Source: Niabella sp. (lineage in GTDB: Bacteria > Bacteroidota > Bacteroidia > Chitinophagales > Chitinophagaceae). Taken from it: 64,000 nt of DNA. The DNA lies in the NCBI RefSeq assembly GCF_030150205.1, contig NZ_JASLGT010000025.1:1-64000 (forward strand), in the 5' to 3' direction. Position numbers and translations under genes: made by a program. Shown here one piece after another: positions 9,131-19,383 of the stretch. The first letter of the stretch is position 1; every line of letters starts with the position of its first letter. The notes below the pieces were generated by a model. The model did no database searches, had not been told where the DNA came from, and was given only the letters and a program-made list of their open reading frames with translations.

Positions 9131-10657
9131 TCAATACCCCGCATTCTGTTTTAGGTTTGGATTGTTCAGCACTTCTGTTTGCGGTATTGGCAGGCGGATA
9201 TGTTTTCCCACTGTAAAGTTTTTAAAATCCGGATCACGTTGTGCCACCACATCCACTTTCTGCTGGGTTTCCAGATCCCCCCAGCGTTTCAGGTCTGCCC
9301 AGCGTACACTTTCGCCGCAAAGTTCCAGGGCCCGCTCTACCTTCAGTCGCTCACGGAACAGGTCTTTATTATTACCGATTGCCGGGTACGCCGTGGCCAG
9401 GGAAGCCATTTGCGCTCTTGTACGTACCTGGTTCACATATTGATAAGCATCCGATGTGTTGCCCAGTTCATTTAACACTTCCGCATACATCAGTAAAATA
9501 TCTGCATAGCGAACCAACCGGTTGTTTACCTCAGAATAATAATCCTCATTATTCCGGTAATAATCCCGCGAATACTTCTTAAACCAGGCTTCATCGGTGC
9601 CCCACTCCCAGCTGCGACCGTATACTTTATCGCCAAAGTCTTTTTCAAGATCGGGGTAAAACAGCGAGTAACGGAGCCGGGGGTCGATCTTATCATCCGT
9701 TGTTTTTTCCTTCTTGAACTCCTGTACCAGCCAGAAGCGGGCCTGGCCGTCGGACCAGCCAATACCCCTTGGCGCAAAGAACTGCGTGCGGTTACTGCCC
9801 ATATTGGCATTTACACCATCGCCCTCCCCTGTTTTGTTGGCGTCGGAAAACTGGATCTCAAAAACCGATTCGGCATTATTTTCCTGTGTAGCTCTAAAAT
9901 TCTCTTTGTAATCTACCAATTGATACAATCCCTTTCCTTCACCGGTGAAAAAATAATCAAGCGCCGTTTTAGCCTCAGCCCATTTATGCTGTTGCATATA
10001 GGCGCGGGCAAGATAAGCATTTACAGATCCTTTGGTAGGACGTCCAACATTCGGATTGTCCCAGGTTACCGGAAGATCCGGTAATGCCTCTTTAAGATCT
10101 TTTTCCACTTGTGCCCATACTTCAGCTAATGTACCGGCAGGTGGTGTATATCCCGGATCATCCAGATGTGGATCCGTCATCACCGGCATATTTTCCCAGA
10201 GTACCGCTCCATAAAAATAATAAAACGCTCTAAAGAATTTTGCCTGGGCCAGAATGGCCGCCTTTTTCTTTTCATCTGCAAAGGGAATATTCGGAACAAA
10301 TTTCAGCACCTGGTTGGCGCGGAAGATCGCTTTGTATGTATCTTTCCAGGTATTCCCATTCCCTTCGAAAAAATTATAATTTACATAGTTAAAACGCGTC
10401 CAGTCAGCCAGCTCTACCCAGGGACTTTTACTCATTCCTTCATCGGATGTAAGATCCAGCCTGAAATAGATCCAGCGGTTCCAGCCCCCATTCTGATAGA
10501 ACATCGCATAAATAGCATTCACCCCTTTCTGGGCATCGTCTTCCGTTTTCCAGAACTGGGAAACCGGCATTGCATTCGGATTTAACTGATCCAGCACTGA
10601 TTTACTGCAGGAGGTCAGCAACAGCACTATTAGTATAAATAATAAACTCTTTTTCAT
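9131..10657 (-). CDS. SusD/RagB-family surface glycan-binding lipoprotein
   Basis: The lid and binding partner of the SusC transporter. The signal MKKSLLFILIVLLLTSCSKS has a canonical lipobox (LTSC). The N-terminal alpha-helical SusD-like region (WKTEDDAQKGVNAIYAMFYQ) and the C-terminal RagB segment (LLMYAEVLNELGNTSDAYQY, VRTRAQ, ERALELCGESVRWADLKRW) are clear. Length 508 aa is normal. It starts 58 bp after the SusC stop on the same strand, the usual SusC-SusD arrangement. Its specificity cannot be read from sequence; the following enzymes suggest an arabinose-containing polysaccharide. Confidence 0.95.
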   Translation of the reverse strand: MKKSLLFILIVLLLTSCSKSVLDQLNPNAMPVSQFWKTEDDAQKGVNAIYAMFYQNGGWNRWIYFRLDLTSDEGMSKSPWVELADWTRFNYVNYNFFEGNGNTWKDTYKAIFRANQVLKFVPNIPFADEKKKAAILAQAKFFRAFYYFYGAVLWENMPVMTDPHLDDPGYTPPAGTLAEVWAQVEKDLKEALPDLPVTWDNPNVGRPTKGSVNAYLARAYMQQHKWAEAKTALDYFFTGEGKGLYQLVDYKENFRATQENNAESVFEIQFSDANKTGEGDGVNANMGSNRTQFFAPRGIGWSDGQARFWLVQEFKKEKTTDDKIDPRLRYSLFYPDLEKDFGDKVYGRSWEWGTDEAWFKKYSRDYYRNNEDYYSEVNNRLVRYADILLMYAEVLNELGNTSDAYQYVNQVRTRAQMASLATAYPAIGNNKDLFRERLKVERALELCGESVRWADLKRWGDLETQQKVDVVAQRDPDFKNFTVGKHIRLPIPQTEVLNNPNLKQNAGY

Positions 10658-10715
10658 TGGAATATTTTTTTGTTACCGGCGTATTATAGCCGGAATAGCA
10701 CTTAAATCAAATATC

Positions 10716-13700
10716 TTAAAAACCAAAATTTAATCCTACGGAGAACATTTTCAGATTTGGATAAGCGCCAAAATCATAACCTCTTTCATAGATATTCGTA
10801 TTGTTAAATTCTGGATCCAAGCCGGTATATTTTGTAATGGTTATCAGGTTCTGACCCGAAACGGATAATTGGGCATTGGTAAACCCGATCCTGGAAAGCC
10901 ATTCTTTTGGCAGGTCATAAGACAGACTGATCAGTTTTAAACGTGCAAAAGAGCCGCTCTCCAGCCAGCGATCAATGTCTCCCCTCGAATTCAACGTAGA
11001 TGCATATAATGCCCTGGGTGTATTGGTGTTTGGATTCTCGGGTGTCCAGGGCTGTATGCCTTTGCGATAGTTGGCATTATCAGAAAAACCGTCCATTGCA
11101 ATACGTGGGCCATTGATCACCTTTGCCCCAAATGAACCGAACCAGTCCATTGCCAGTGAGAATCCCTTATAAGAAGCGTTCAGATTAAGTCCTGTTTCAA
11201 ATTTGGGCCATGCATTTCCCATATCCATTTTATCGCTATTGGTGATCTGGCCGTCGTCATTCAGATCCACGAACCGGAGATCGCCCGGCTTTGCATTTGG
11301 CTGTATCACCTGCCCCTTTGAATTTTTGTGATTGTTCACTTCGTCCTGTGTTTGGAAAAGCCCATCCGTTTTCAGAAGATACCACAACCCTAATGGCTGT
11401 CCTACGGTGGTACGGGTCAATCCTGTAAACAGATCATTACCCTGGTAGCCCAGTTTTAATACTTTATTGCGTATTGCTGTAAAATTCAACGTCCCCCCGT
11501 ATCTAAACGCATCGGTATTTTCCTGATAGGTAATTGCAAACTCAAAGCCACTGTTTTGAAGTGAGAGCGCATTCACCAGCGGGTTACCACCGTCATTACC
11601 AGTAGTCATTAATATAGGCGCGCCATAAAGTACGTCATGGGTTTTTGCAATAAAATAATCCCCTGTCAGCGATAGTTTGTTATTAAGGAACGACACATCA
11701 AACCCGTAATTCTGCTGCTCCAGTGTTTCCCAGCGAAGATCCGGATTGGTAAGCTTCACCTGTGTTCCCAGATGTTCCACATGCTGGTCTCTTCCCATGG
11801 CAATGGTCGGAAATGTATTGATCACCGGGAATGGATCATAATATCCGATATTGGAGCTACCCAGTGTTCCATAGTTCGCTCTTAGCTTTAGATCACTGAT
11901 CCAGCTCACATTGAAAAATTTTTCGCCGCTGATACGCCATGCTGCAGATACGGAAGGGAAATAGCCGGTTTTATGATCCGTACCTAACCTTGATGTTCCA
12001 TCGTAACGTAACACACCATTGATCAGGTATCGATTATCATACGCATATTCTACCCGTCCAAAGTAAGAGATCAGATCAGCCTCCTGCCGGTATCCGCCCA
12101 ATTGCCCGCCATCACCCTGATCCAGTACATCATAATAATGGCCGGATGCATCCTGTACAATGTTTCGTTTTGAACCCCATATCTGGGCATAGGTTTGTTT
12201 TTGGAATGATTGTCCTAAAATAGCAGAAACATCATGTTTTCCAAACTTTTCTTTAAATGTCAGCGTATTTTCAACCAGTTTATTTTCATAAGAAGCCCGG
12301 TTTTCATTTGCAATGGATGGATCGTAAGACTGGTTGAGTGTCCAGTAGCCATCTTTTTTCAGGTATTTATAATGATCCCGACTCGTTTCATAACCCAGGT
12401 TCAACCTGTATTTTAAAAACGAAGTAAACTTTAACTCACTCCACAGATTCCCTCTTACACGAAAATTGTCAACGCCTGAATTGACAATATTTGCGATTGC
12501 CAGCGGATTGGTTCCGAAGGTTCTTGCTTTTTGTTCATCACCATACCCATATCCTCCCGGATGCGTGTTGTCATATACCGGTATTGTAGGTAGTAAGCGG
12601 TACACATCTACCACCGGGTTGCCCTGCATATCAGCTACATTCGCGTTACTAATAGCCAGGTTTTCCCCGATACTGAAAATGCCTTTTGAGCCTTGTGTAT
12701 TTACCCGCAGATTATAGCGATCGAATTTTGTTCCGATCACTGTTCCTTTGTTTCCAAAATACCCGCCGGAAACATAATAAGAGCCACTGTTACCTCCACC
12801 GGAGAAACTCATGTTCAGATCCCTCGCTGCTCCGGTACGAAATGCAACGTCCTGCCAATCGGTATTAACTGTACTATCCAGCTTTTGTCGCGGAACGCCA
12901 GCATTATCATACGCCTGGTAATTTAGCTTCATAAAGTCCGGTGTTTCCATCAGATCATACAGCGGCATTTTCTGAACAGTATACCGGGCGGATGCCTGGA
13001 TCTGCATCGGTCCGCTTTTTCCTTGCTTCGTAGTGATAATGATCACCCCGTTTGCTGCCCTGGATCCATAAATAGCAGCGGCCGAAGCATCTTTCAGGAT
13101 CTGGATGGACTGGATATCAAAACTGTTAAAATCGCGATTGGCATCCGTGATCAATCCGTCAATTACATAAAGCGGATTGGTTCCCGTAAGATTTTTCGCT
13201 CCCCGGATCTGTATCAGCGCCTCTGCTCCTGGCTGTCCGCCACCTCTGACACGAATACCGGTGGTTAACCCCTGCAAAGCTTCAGCTACAGTGGTGGACT
13301 GTCGTTTTAATACATCAGAAGCCTTCACTACGGAAACCGCCCCGGTAAGATCCTTTTTTAATTGTGTTCCATAACCCACTACTACTACTTCATTCAGATC
13401 AGTAGCAGCAGACTTCAATACCACATTAATTTCGGACCGGTCCTGCACCGGTATTTCCTGGGAAGCATATCCCACACTTGAAACCACGAGCGTGCCATTA
13501 CCTGGCACTGTAATCCGATACGTTCCGCCTTCGCCCGCAACAGTGGCATTCGATGTACCCTTTATAGAGATACTAGCCCCGGCCAATGCCGTTCCCCGCT
13601 CATCGGTAACAGCACCAGTAACCGTTTGCGGGTTCTGTGCATGCACAGCGTTTAATAAAAAACAAAGGGAAAAGAGGCAAAACAAATGTCGCCCATAAAG

Positions 13701-13736
13701 GACGCGATTCAATGGCGTTTGAAATCTATATTTCAT
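10716..13736 (-). CDS. SusC/RagA-family TonB-dependent outer-membrane transporter
   Basis: Imports oligosaccharides with its SusD partner. After a signal peptide (cleavage near VHAQNPQ) comes a CarboxypepD_reg-like domain (TVTGAVTDERGTALAGASIS), the TonB-box region LNEVVVVGYGTQ, a plug with the family signature LYVIDGLITDANRDFNSFD and ILKDASAAAIYGSRAANGV, then a C-terminal barrel ending in an aromatic (NFGF). Length 1006 aa is typical. It is the first gene of the minus-strand PUL and divergent from the sensor kinase; the 462-bp gap holds promoters and repeats. No extra N-terminal anti-sigma signalling domain is present, consistent with control by the neighbouring sensor. Confidence 0.96.
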   Translation of the reverse strand: MKYRFQTPLNRVLYGRHLFCLFSLCFLLNAVHAQNPQTVTGAVTDERGTALAGASISIKGTSNATVAGEGGTYRITVPGNGTLVVSSVGYASQEIPVQDRSEINVVLKSAATDLNEVVVVGYGTQLKKDLTGAVSVVKASDVLKRQSTTVAEALQGLTTGIRVRGGGQPGAEALIQIRGAKNLTGTNPLYVIDGLITDANRDFNSFDIQSIQILKDASAAAIYGSRAANGVIIITTKQGKSGPMQIQASARYTVQKMPLYDLMETPDFMKLNYQAYDNAGVPRQKLDSTVNTDWQDVAFRTGAARDLNMSFSGGGNSGSYYVSGGYFGNKGTVIGTKFDRYNLRVNTQGSKGIFSIGENLAISNANVADMQGNPVVDVYRLLPTIPVYDNTHPGGYGYGDEQKARTFGTNPLAIANIVNSGVDNFRVRGNLWSELKFTSFLKYRLNLGYETSRDHYKYLKKDGYWTLNQSYDPSIANENRASYENKLVENTLTFKEKFGKHDVSAILGQSFQKQTYAQIWGSKRNIVQDASGHYYDVLDQGDGGQLGGYRQEADLISYFGRVEYAYDNRYLINGVLRYDGTSRLGTDHKTGYFPSVSAAWRISGEKFFNVSWISDLKLRANYGTLGSSNIGYYDPFPVINTFPTIAMGRDQHVEHLGTQVKLTNPDLRWETLEQQNYGFDVSFLNNKLSLTGDYFIAKTHDVLYGAPILMTTGNDGGNPLVNALSLQNSGFEFAITYQENTDAFRYGGTLNFTAIRNKVLKLGYQGNDLFTGLTRTTVGQPLGLWYLLKTDGLFQTQDEVNNHKNSKGQVIQPNAKPGDLRFVDLNDDGQITNSDKMDMGNAWPKFETGLNLNASYKGFSLAMDWFGSFGAKVINGPRIAMDGFSDNANYRKGIQPWTPENPNTNTPRALYASTLNSRGDIDRWLESGSFARLKLISLSYDLPKEWLSRIGFTNAQLSVSGQNLITITKYTGLDPEFNNTNIYERGYDFGAYPNLKMFSVGLNFGF

Positions 13737-13767
13737 ATAGCATAAAATTTAACAATCAGAATACTTT

Positions 13768-13775
13768 CAAAAATA
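13768..13775 (-). promoter_or_regulatory. Candidate -7 box for the SusC-led operon
   Basis: TATTTTTG on the minus strand matches the Bacteroidota TAnnTTTG -7 consensus 32 bp upstream of the SusC start. No convincing -33 TTTG box is seen at the right spacing. A short leader of about 25 nt would result. Confidence 0.4.
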
Positions 13776-13980
13776 GAACAACCCTTTACCGAATATTGCA
13801 CATTTTGTCTCATTCTTTCATCAAATTGTATCAGGAACGATTCAATCCTTTTCATACCCGATGTACGATCCATTTCTACATTTTCAATTCAACAGGGAGA
13901 CTGGGAGGCTGGGGAAACACAGAATACGTGCAATGAAATAGGACCTTATTTTTTGAAATTTGGTTTTTGCTTTTGGTCCA

Positions 13981-14158
13981 AATTTTCACATCTTCAAATT
14001 TTTAAATTCCAATACTGTCAGCGGTTCAACGCTTAAGTCAGATCCCGTTCATATTTGATGCCAGATCGCCGATCCCAGGCATAATCGACTGATAACTGAA
14101 AACTGATAACTGATGGCTGAAAACTGATGGCTGATAACTAATAGCTGACAGCTGAAGA
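13981..14158 (+). repeat. Composite intergenic repeat: octamers, 21-bp module, ten CTGAWRA heptamers
   Basis: Three parts lie in order. Octamers of AATTTTCA type fill 13981-14010. A 21-bp module, GATGCCAGATCGCCGATCCC plus A, is at 14057-14077. Ten consecutive heptamers (CTGATAA, CTGAAAA, CTGATGG and similar) fill 14089-14158. The same module followed by heptamers recurs at 29586-29680. It lies immediately upstream of the sensor kinase promoter box. No open frame covers it. Confidence 0.8.
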
Positions 14159-14173
14159 CTACGAAATTTTATG

Positions 14174-14181
14174 TACGTTTG
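14174..14181 (+). promoter_or_regulatory. Candidate -7 box for the sensor kinase gene
   Basis: TACGTTTG is an exact TAnnTTTG match ending 17 nt before the proposed TTG start at 14199. It would give a leader of roughly a dozen nucleotides, which supports that start. Confidence 0.45.
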
Positions 14182-14198
14182 AAAAAAATCAGTTCCGG

Positions 14199-17100
14199 TT
14201 GTACACCCGTATTATTTGCATCCTGTTGTTGTTCCTGGGAATGGCCTTTTCACTCAGGGCGCAGCATTATTATTTTGAACATTTCCAGGTAGAACGGGGC
14301 TTATCTAATAATACAGCTACCTGCGTCATCCAGGACAGGAAGGGATTTATCTGGATCGGCACCAAGGATGGCCTCAACCGGTTTGATGGCTATAGTTTTA
14401 AGGTTTTCCGCAATATAGCCGGCGACAGTACCAGCCTGGGAAATAATTCAGTATGGCAGCTGCACGCGGGAAATGACGGCACGCTTTGGGTAGGCACCGA
14501 ACACGGCATTTATACTTACAACCCGGAGCATGAAACCTTCACGCATCTGCCCAACACACCAAAACAACTGGTACGGGGCATCGCTGAAGACCAGCAGGGC
14601 AACCTCTGGTTTGTGATCAATTTTAAGCTTTACCAGTTCCCTCGCAACAGTCGTGAAGCCCGGCTACACACGGAGGAAGGATTGAACCAATGCACCACAC
14701 TTACGATCTCGAACAACAACCAGCTTTGGGTAGGCACGCTATCCGGAATGATAGGGCGCTATGACCCGGCAACCGGCCGCTTCCGGTTCCGTTCGGTCTT
14801 TGACCACTCACGCCCTGCAGTGTCTACCTGGTTAGAGCGGATCTATGATACAGGAGAAGGATATTTCCTCATCGGCACCGCAACACAGGGCATTAAAAAA
14901 TTTGATCCGGCCAGGGAAACCTACGAGGACCTGCTCACCTATAATACGGATAATACGGAAATCTATGCACGGGATTTTGTACGGTCAAAAGAAGGAGAAT
15001 ACTGGATCGCAACGGAAAGCGGCATTTATATTTATAACACGCAAAGCAATCAATTTACCAACCTGAAAAAAAATTATCAAAGCCCTTATGCGCTTACTGA
15101 TAACGCCGTTTATTCTTTTTGCAAAGACCGCGAAGGTGGTATCTGGATCGGTACCTATTTTGGAGGGATCAATTATTATCCCAGGGAAAATCCGGTTTTT
15201 GAAAAATATTTTCCCGGAAGTGGTCCCGGTACTATCGGTGGGAACGCCGTACGCGAGATCACCTCCGACAGCATGGGGCATCTATGGATCGGTACAGAAG
15301 ATGCAGGATTGAACAAACTGGATCTGAAAACCGGTACATTTAAAAACTTTAAACCTACCGGCGGTAGCTCCGGAATTGCACACACCAATATTCACGGGTT
15401 GTTGCACGATGGCCGGCAGCTATGGATCGGTACCTTTGAACACGGCCTGGACCTGATGGACCTGCGCACAGAATCGGTGGTCCGTCATTTTACCGCAGGA
15501 CCAGGTCCCAATGACCTGCGCAGTAATTTTATTCATAGTCTTTATAAAACATCCGATAACCGGGTTTGGGTGGGTACTTCCAACGGAATTTATATTTATA
15601 ACAGTAGCAACAATAACTTCATTTCACCCAGCTATTTTCCCCGAGGCGGATTCTATTCCAGTATCCTGGAAACAACGGATGGCACCATCTGGGCCGGTAC
15701 CTTCCAGGACGGACTGCATTATTATAATCCCCGGAAAAATATTTTTGGACGGTTGCAGGTACTACAACAGCACAAAGACCGGCTGTCGGAAAACCGGATC
15801 ACTTTCATTCATGAATCTTCCGGCAAAGATTTATGGATTGCAACAGAAGACGGATTGTATATGATCAATCCTGCTTCGCAAAAAGTAACGATTTATACAA
15901 CAGCCACCGGGTTGCCCAGCAATCTTGTTTATACCATTATTGAAGATGACCTGCACCGGCACTGGATCACCACATCAAAAGGGCTCGTGTTACTGGATCA
16001 ACACAACCGCGTGCTGCGCACGTTTACCAAAACAAGCGGACTGCTGGGAGACCAGTTCAATTATTCCTCTGCATTTAAGGCACCGGACGGCCACATTTAC
16101 TACGGCAGCGTAAAGGGGATGATCAGCTTCAACCCTTCTGAGCTGGTGCCTGACAATTATACCCCACCGGTTTACATTACCAATTTTTCGGTATTTAATG
16201 TACCCCTGACCATTTCTCAGCAGCAAGGCGCTTTATCCCAGTCCTTGCTCATTACCCGTCATATAACACTTACGCATACCCAATCTACCTTTAATATCGA
16301 TTTTGCCGCTATCAATTTTACGGCTCCTGATAATGTAGAGTATGCATACAAACTGGAGGGACTGGATAAAGACTGGAATTATATAAAAACCAACCGGAGC
16401 GTTTACTTTACCAACCTGCCGCATGGTGAATATGTGTTTAAAGTGCGCTCCACCAACAATAGCGGACGTTGGCAAAATAATGAACGGGAACTTCGCATCA
16501 CGGTACTGCCACCACTCTGGAAAACACCCCTGGCCTACCTGGTCTATTGCCTGCTCCTGATTACCACGGGGTACCTGATTATAAAAACATACCGGGAAAA
16601 CCTGGCGAACCGCCAAAAAAGAAGAATGCAGCTCTATGCCATGCAAAAAGAAAAAGAGCTGGTAGAATCAAAAATCGATTTCTTCACAAAGGTGGCTCAT
16701 GAAATACGCACGCCGCTTACGCTGATTAAAGCGCCGCTGGAAAAGATCTCCGGGCAAATCACAAAAACACCTCAAACAGAAAAATACCTCAACAGTATGC
16801 ATAAAAATACGGAGCGGCTGCTGGAGCTAACCAACCAGCTCCTCGACTTCCGGAAGATTGAGGAAAAACAACTGTCACTGAATTTTACAAAAACGAATAT
16901 TCCGCAGCTGCTGACCGATATCTGGAATAGTTTTCAACCAACTGCTGAAAATAAGAACATCGATTTCCGCATCATGCTTCCTCCCGGCACATTTGATGCA
17001 TTTGTAGACCAGGATGCCTTTACAAAAATTATCAGCAACCTGCTTAATAATGCCCTGAAATATGGAAAGAAGCAGGTAGTTACGGAATTAACCGGCCCTG

Positions 17101-17357
17101 GTCCGGATAAACATTTCAAAATTACCATCTGCAATGATGGAGATCCCATTCCCTTTGCCGACCAGCAAAGGATCTTTGAATTGTTCTTTCGATCAAAACC
17201 TGCAGCATCCATTACAGGAACCGGTATCGGGCTTTACCTGGCCAGTTCGCTTACCGAGCTGCACCAGGGAAGCATCCGCCTGGTAAATGATGAAAAACGG
17301 GTTTGTTTTGAACTGATCTTTCCAGGCCACCTGGAGACGTTTCCTCCGGAAATCTGA
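14199..17357 (+). CDS. Reg_prop/Y_Y_Y sensor histidine kinase lacking the receiver and HTH of a hybrid sensor
   Basis: Periplasmic glycan sensor of the HTCS type. No ATG precedes the signal peptide, so TTG at 14199 is the likely start (MYTRIICILLLFLGMAFSLRAQ). Two seven-bladed Reg_prop propellers fill residues about 25-680, with blade motifs such as IWIGTKDGLNRFDGY and LWVGTEHGIYTYN. A Y_Y_Y domain follows, then a membrane helix near 775-797 and a HisKA domain with phospho-His834 in VAHEIRTPLTL. The HATPase has N box NLLNNALKYGK and G2 box GTGIGLYLA; the G1 box is degenerate (CNDGDPIP). The protein stops at 1052 aa, whereas classical HTCS proteins continue into receiver and AraC domains (about 1300-1400 aa). 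A matching receiver-HTH protein is encoded at 19.7-20.5 kb. It is divergent from susC, its probable target. Confidence 0.9.
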   Translation: MYTRIICILLLFLGMAFSLRAQHYYFEHFQVERGLSNNTATCVIQDRKGFIWIGTKDGLNRFDGYSFKVFRNIAGDSTSLGNNSVWQLHAGNDGTLWVGTEHGIYTYNPEHETFTHLPNTPKQLVRGIAEDQQGNLWFVINFKLYQFPRNSREARLHTEEGLNQCTTLTISNNNQLWVGTLSGMIGRYDPATGRFRFRSVFDHSRPAVSTWLERIYDTGEGYFLIGTATQGIKKFDPARETYEDLLTYNTDNTEIYARDFVRSKEGEYWIATESGIYIYNTQSNQFTNLKKNYQSPYALTDNAVYSFCKDREGGIWIGTYFGGINYYPRENPVFEKYFPGSGPGTIGGNAVREITSDSMGHLWIGTEDAGLNKLDLKTGTFKNFKPTGGSSGIAHTNIHGLLHDGRQLWIGTFEHGLDLMDLRTESVVRHFTAGPGPNDLRSNFIHSLYKTSDNRVWVGTSNGIYIYNSSNNNFISPSYFPRGGFYSSILETTDGTIWAGTFQDGLHYYNPRKNIFGRLQVLQQHKDRLSENRITFIHESSGKDLWIATEDGLYMINPASQKVTIYTTATGLPSNLVYTIIEDDLHRHWITTSKGLVLLDQHNRVLRTFTKTSGLLGDQFNYSSAFKAPDGHIYYGSVKGMISFNPSELVPDNYTPPVYITNFSVFNVPLTISQQQGALSQSLLITRHITLTHTQSTFNIDFAAINFTAPDNVEYAYKLEGLDKDWNYIKTNRSVYFTNLPHGEYVFKVRSTNNSGRWQNNERELRITVLPPLWKTPLAYLVYCLLLITTGYLIIKTYRENLANRQKRRMQLYAMQKEKELVESKIDFFTKVAHEIRTPLTLIKAPLEKISGQITKTPQTEKYLNSMHKNTERLLELTNQLLDFRKIEEKQLSLNFTKTNIPQLLTDIWNSFQPTAENKNIDFRIMLPPGTFDAFVDQDAFTKIISNLLNNALKYGKKQVVTELTGPGPDKHFKITICNDGDPIPFADQQRIFELFFRSKPAASITGTGIGLYLASSLTELHQGSIRLVNDEKRVCFELIFPGHLETFPPEI

Positions 17358-17473
17358 TAAGGTCTAATCCCTTTATATAAAACCCAGGGTACTATAAAAT
17401 CAATTTAGAATAAGATTTTACCTGCACTTTAATTAAATTTACCGCTTATTATCCATTTGAACGATTCACATAT

Positions 17474-19360
17474 ATGAAACAACGACTTGCCTTTGTAGCT
17501 CCCGGCAACCGCCGGGTAAGTAATTTATTAGCATTACTTTTCTTTTTTATACTGTCTGGCTCCGCCATCGCTCAATCAAAAAATGAACCGGCCATTATAC
17601 CAAGGCCTGCATTTGTAAAGTCACAACCAGGTGCTTTCCGGTTAAGCGCAACAACAAAGATTGCTGTTCCTTTGGGAAACACAGCCGCGCGGAAATTAGG
17701 CGAAGTATTGTCTCAGGCGATTAAGGATCAAACCGGGCTTCTGGTTCCTGTAACGGAAAAGAATGGTTCCGCTCCCAATACCCTGTTTATTAACCTGGCC
17801 CCCCAAGCCGATGTGCCGGGCAAAGAAGACTATCAACTGACTGTAAATACCCAATCGATTGTATTGCGCGCATCCGAACCCAACGGTGCTTTTTACGGAA
17901 TACAAACGCTGTTGCAATTGTTACCCACAGATCAAAAGGAGCTGGCCAAACGCCCGGTCAGCATTCCTGCAGTGAGCATTACCGACCAGCCCCGTTTTGA
18001 ATGGAGGGGGTTGATGCTGGATTGCGGCCGCTATTACTATTCGATGAACTTTTTAAAAAAGCTGATCGATTATATGGCCATGCACAAAATGAATGTATTT
18101 CACTGGCATCTTACGGAGGACCATGGCTGGCGGCTTGAAATAAAAAAATACCCGAAGCTTACAGATATCGGTGCCTGGAGAACCACGACAGAATTTTCAC
18201 AGGGACGGTTAAATGGTACACCTACCGGTGGCTATTATACCCAGGAACAAGCCAAAGAACTGGTGGCATATGCTGCTGAGCGCTATGTAACGATTGTACC
18301 GGAAATTGAAATGCCCGGCCATGCATCCGCTGCACTGGTGGCCTACCCGGAATTATCCTGTACCGGAGGCCCCTTCAAAACCCTTACGCGCTGGGGCATA
18401 CAAAAGGAAATTTTTTGCGCCGGTAATGAAAAAACATTTGCATTTATTGAAGACGTCATCAAAGAAGTGGCCGCTATTTTTCCAGGTGCCGTTATTCATA
18501 TGGGGGGCGATGAAGCGCCTAAAGACCGTTGGAAAACTTGTCCCAAATGCCAGGAACGGATTCACAAAGAGGGCCTCAAGAATGAGCACGAATTACAAAG
18601 TTATTTTGTGAAACGGGTTGAAAAAATATTTACTGCCCAAAAAAGGAACTATATCGGTTGGGATGAGATCCTCGAAGGCGGACTGGCCCCCAATGCGTGG
18701 GTAATGAGCTGGAGAGGGATCAAAGGCGGTATTGAAGCAGCAAAACAACATCATAATGTAGTTATGGCTCCCTATGATTATTATTACCTCGACTATTACC
18801 AGGGGAAACCCTCGCTGGAACCCAATGCCATTTTTGATCACGCGATCAATACCCTGGAAAAGGTATATGGATTTGAACCCTGTCCCCAGGAGTTGACTGC
18901 AGAAGAGGCCGGTTTTATAAAGGGTGTACAGGGAAATGTATGGAGCGAGTTTATTCATACCCCCGAAAAAGTGGAATATATGGCCTTTCCCCGTGCCGCA
19001 GCCATTGCAGAAACCGGATGGACGTCAAAGGACCGGAAACAATGGACCGATTTTGCCCGGCGGATGGAGACCCAATATCAGCGCTATGATCTCCGGAACC
19101 TGAATTATGCAAAAAGTGCCTACAATGTATGGCAGACCACGGTCCTCGACAGTGTTACCAATACGGCGGAAATCAGTTTTAAGACCAATAGTTATCAGCC
19201 GGAGATCCGTTACAGCACGGATGGCAATGAACCCACGGTCCAATCTACATTATATACGGGTCCGTTTAAAGTAAAAGCCCCGGTGTTGATTAAATCTGCA
19301 ACATTTAAAAACGGGAAAATGATCAGCAAAGTATATGAAGAAGCGGTGCTCCGGAAATAA
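17474..19360 (+). CDS. GH20 beta-N-acetylhexosaminidase, secreted
   Basis: Releases terminal GlcNAc/GalNAc from glycans. A signal peptide ends near GSAIAQS. GH20b-type N-domain covers residues about 40-170 (FYGIQTLLQLLP), followed by the catalytic barrel starting FEWRGLMLDCGRYYYS. The catalytic Asp346-Glu347 pair lies in HMGGDEAPKDRW, and NVFHWHLTEDHGWRLEI and the Trp-rich VQGNVWSEF are family landmarks. A C-terminal chitobiase-type beta domain is seen (IRYSTDGNEPTVQSTLYTG). Length 628 aa is normal. It sits on the same strand between the sensor kinase (116 bp) and the receiver-HTH gene (306 bp), an unusual place for an enzyme. Confidence 0.93.
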   Translation: MKQRLAFVAPGNRRVSNLLALLFFFILSGSAIAQSKNEPAIIPRPAFVKSQPGAFRLSATTKIAVPLGNTAARKLGEVLSQAIKDQTGLLVPVTEKNGSAPNTLFINLAPQADVPGKEDYQLTVNTQSIVLRASEPNGAFYGIQTLLQLLPTDQKELAKRPVSIPAVSITDQPRFEWRGLMLDCGRYYYSMNFLKKLIDYMAMHKMNVFHWHLTEDHGWRLEIKKYPKLTDIGAWRTTTEFSQGRLNGTPTGGYYTQEQAKELVAYAAERYVTIVPEIEMPGHASAALVAYPELSCTGGPFKTLTRWGIQKEIFCAGNEKTFAFIEDVIKEVAAIFPGAVIHMGGDEAPKDRWKTCPKCQERIHKEGLKNEHELQSYFVKRVEKIFTAQKRNYIGWDEILEGGLAPNAWVMSWRGIKGGIEAAKQHHNVVMAPYDYYYLDYYQGKPSLEPNAIFDHAINTLEKVYGFEPCPQELTAEEAGFIKGVQGNVWSEFIHTPEKVEYMAFPRAAAIAETGWTSKDRKQWTDFARRMETQYQRYDLRNLNYAKSAYNVWQTTVLDSVTNTAEISFKTNSYQPEIRYSTDGNEPTVQSTLYTGPFKVKAPVLIKSATFKNGKMISKVYEEAVLRK

Positions 19361-19383
19361 GGCGGGATGAAAAAGGAATGATT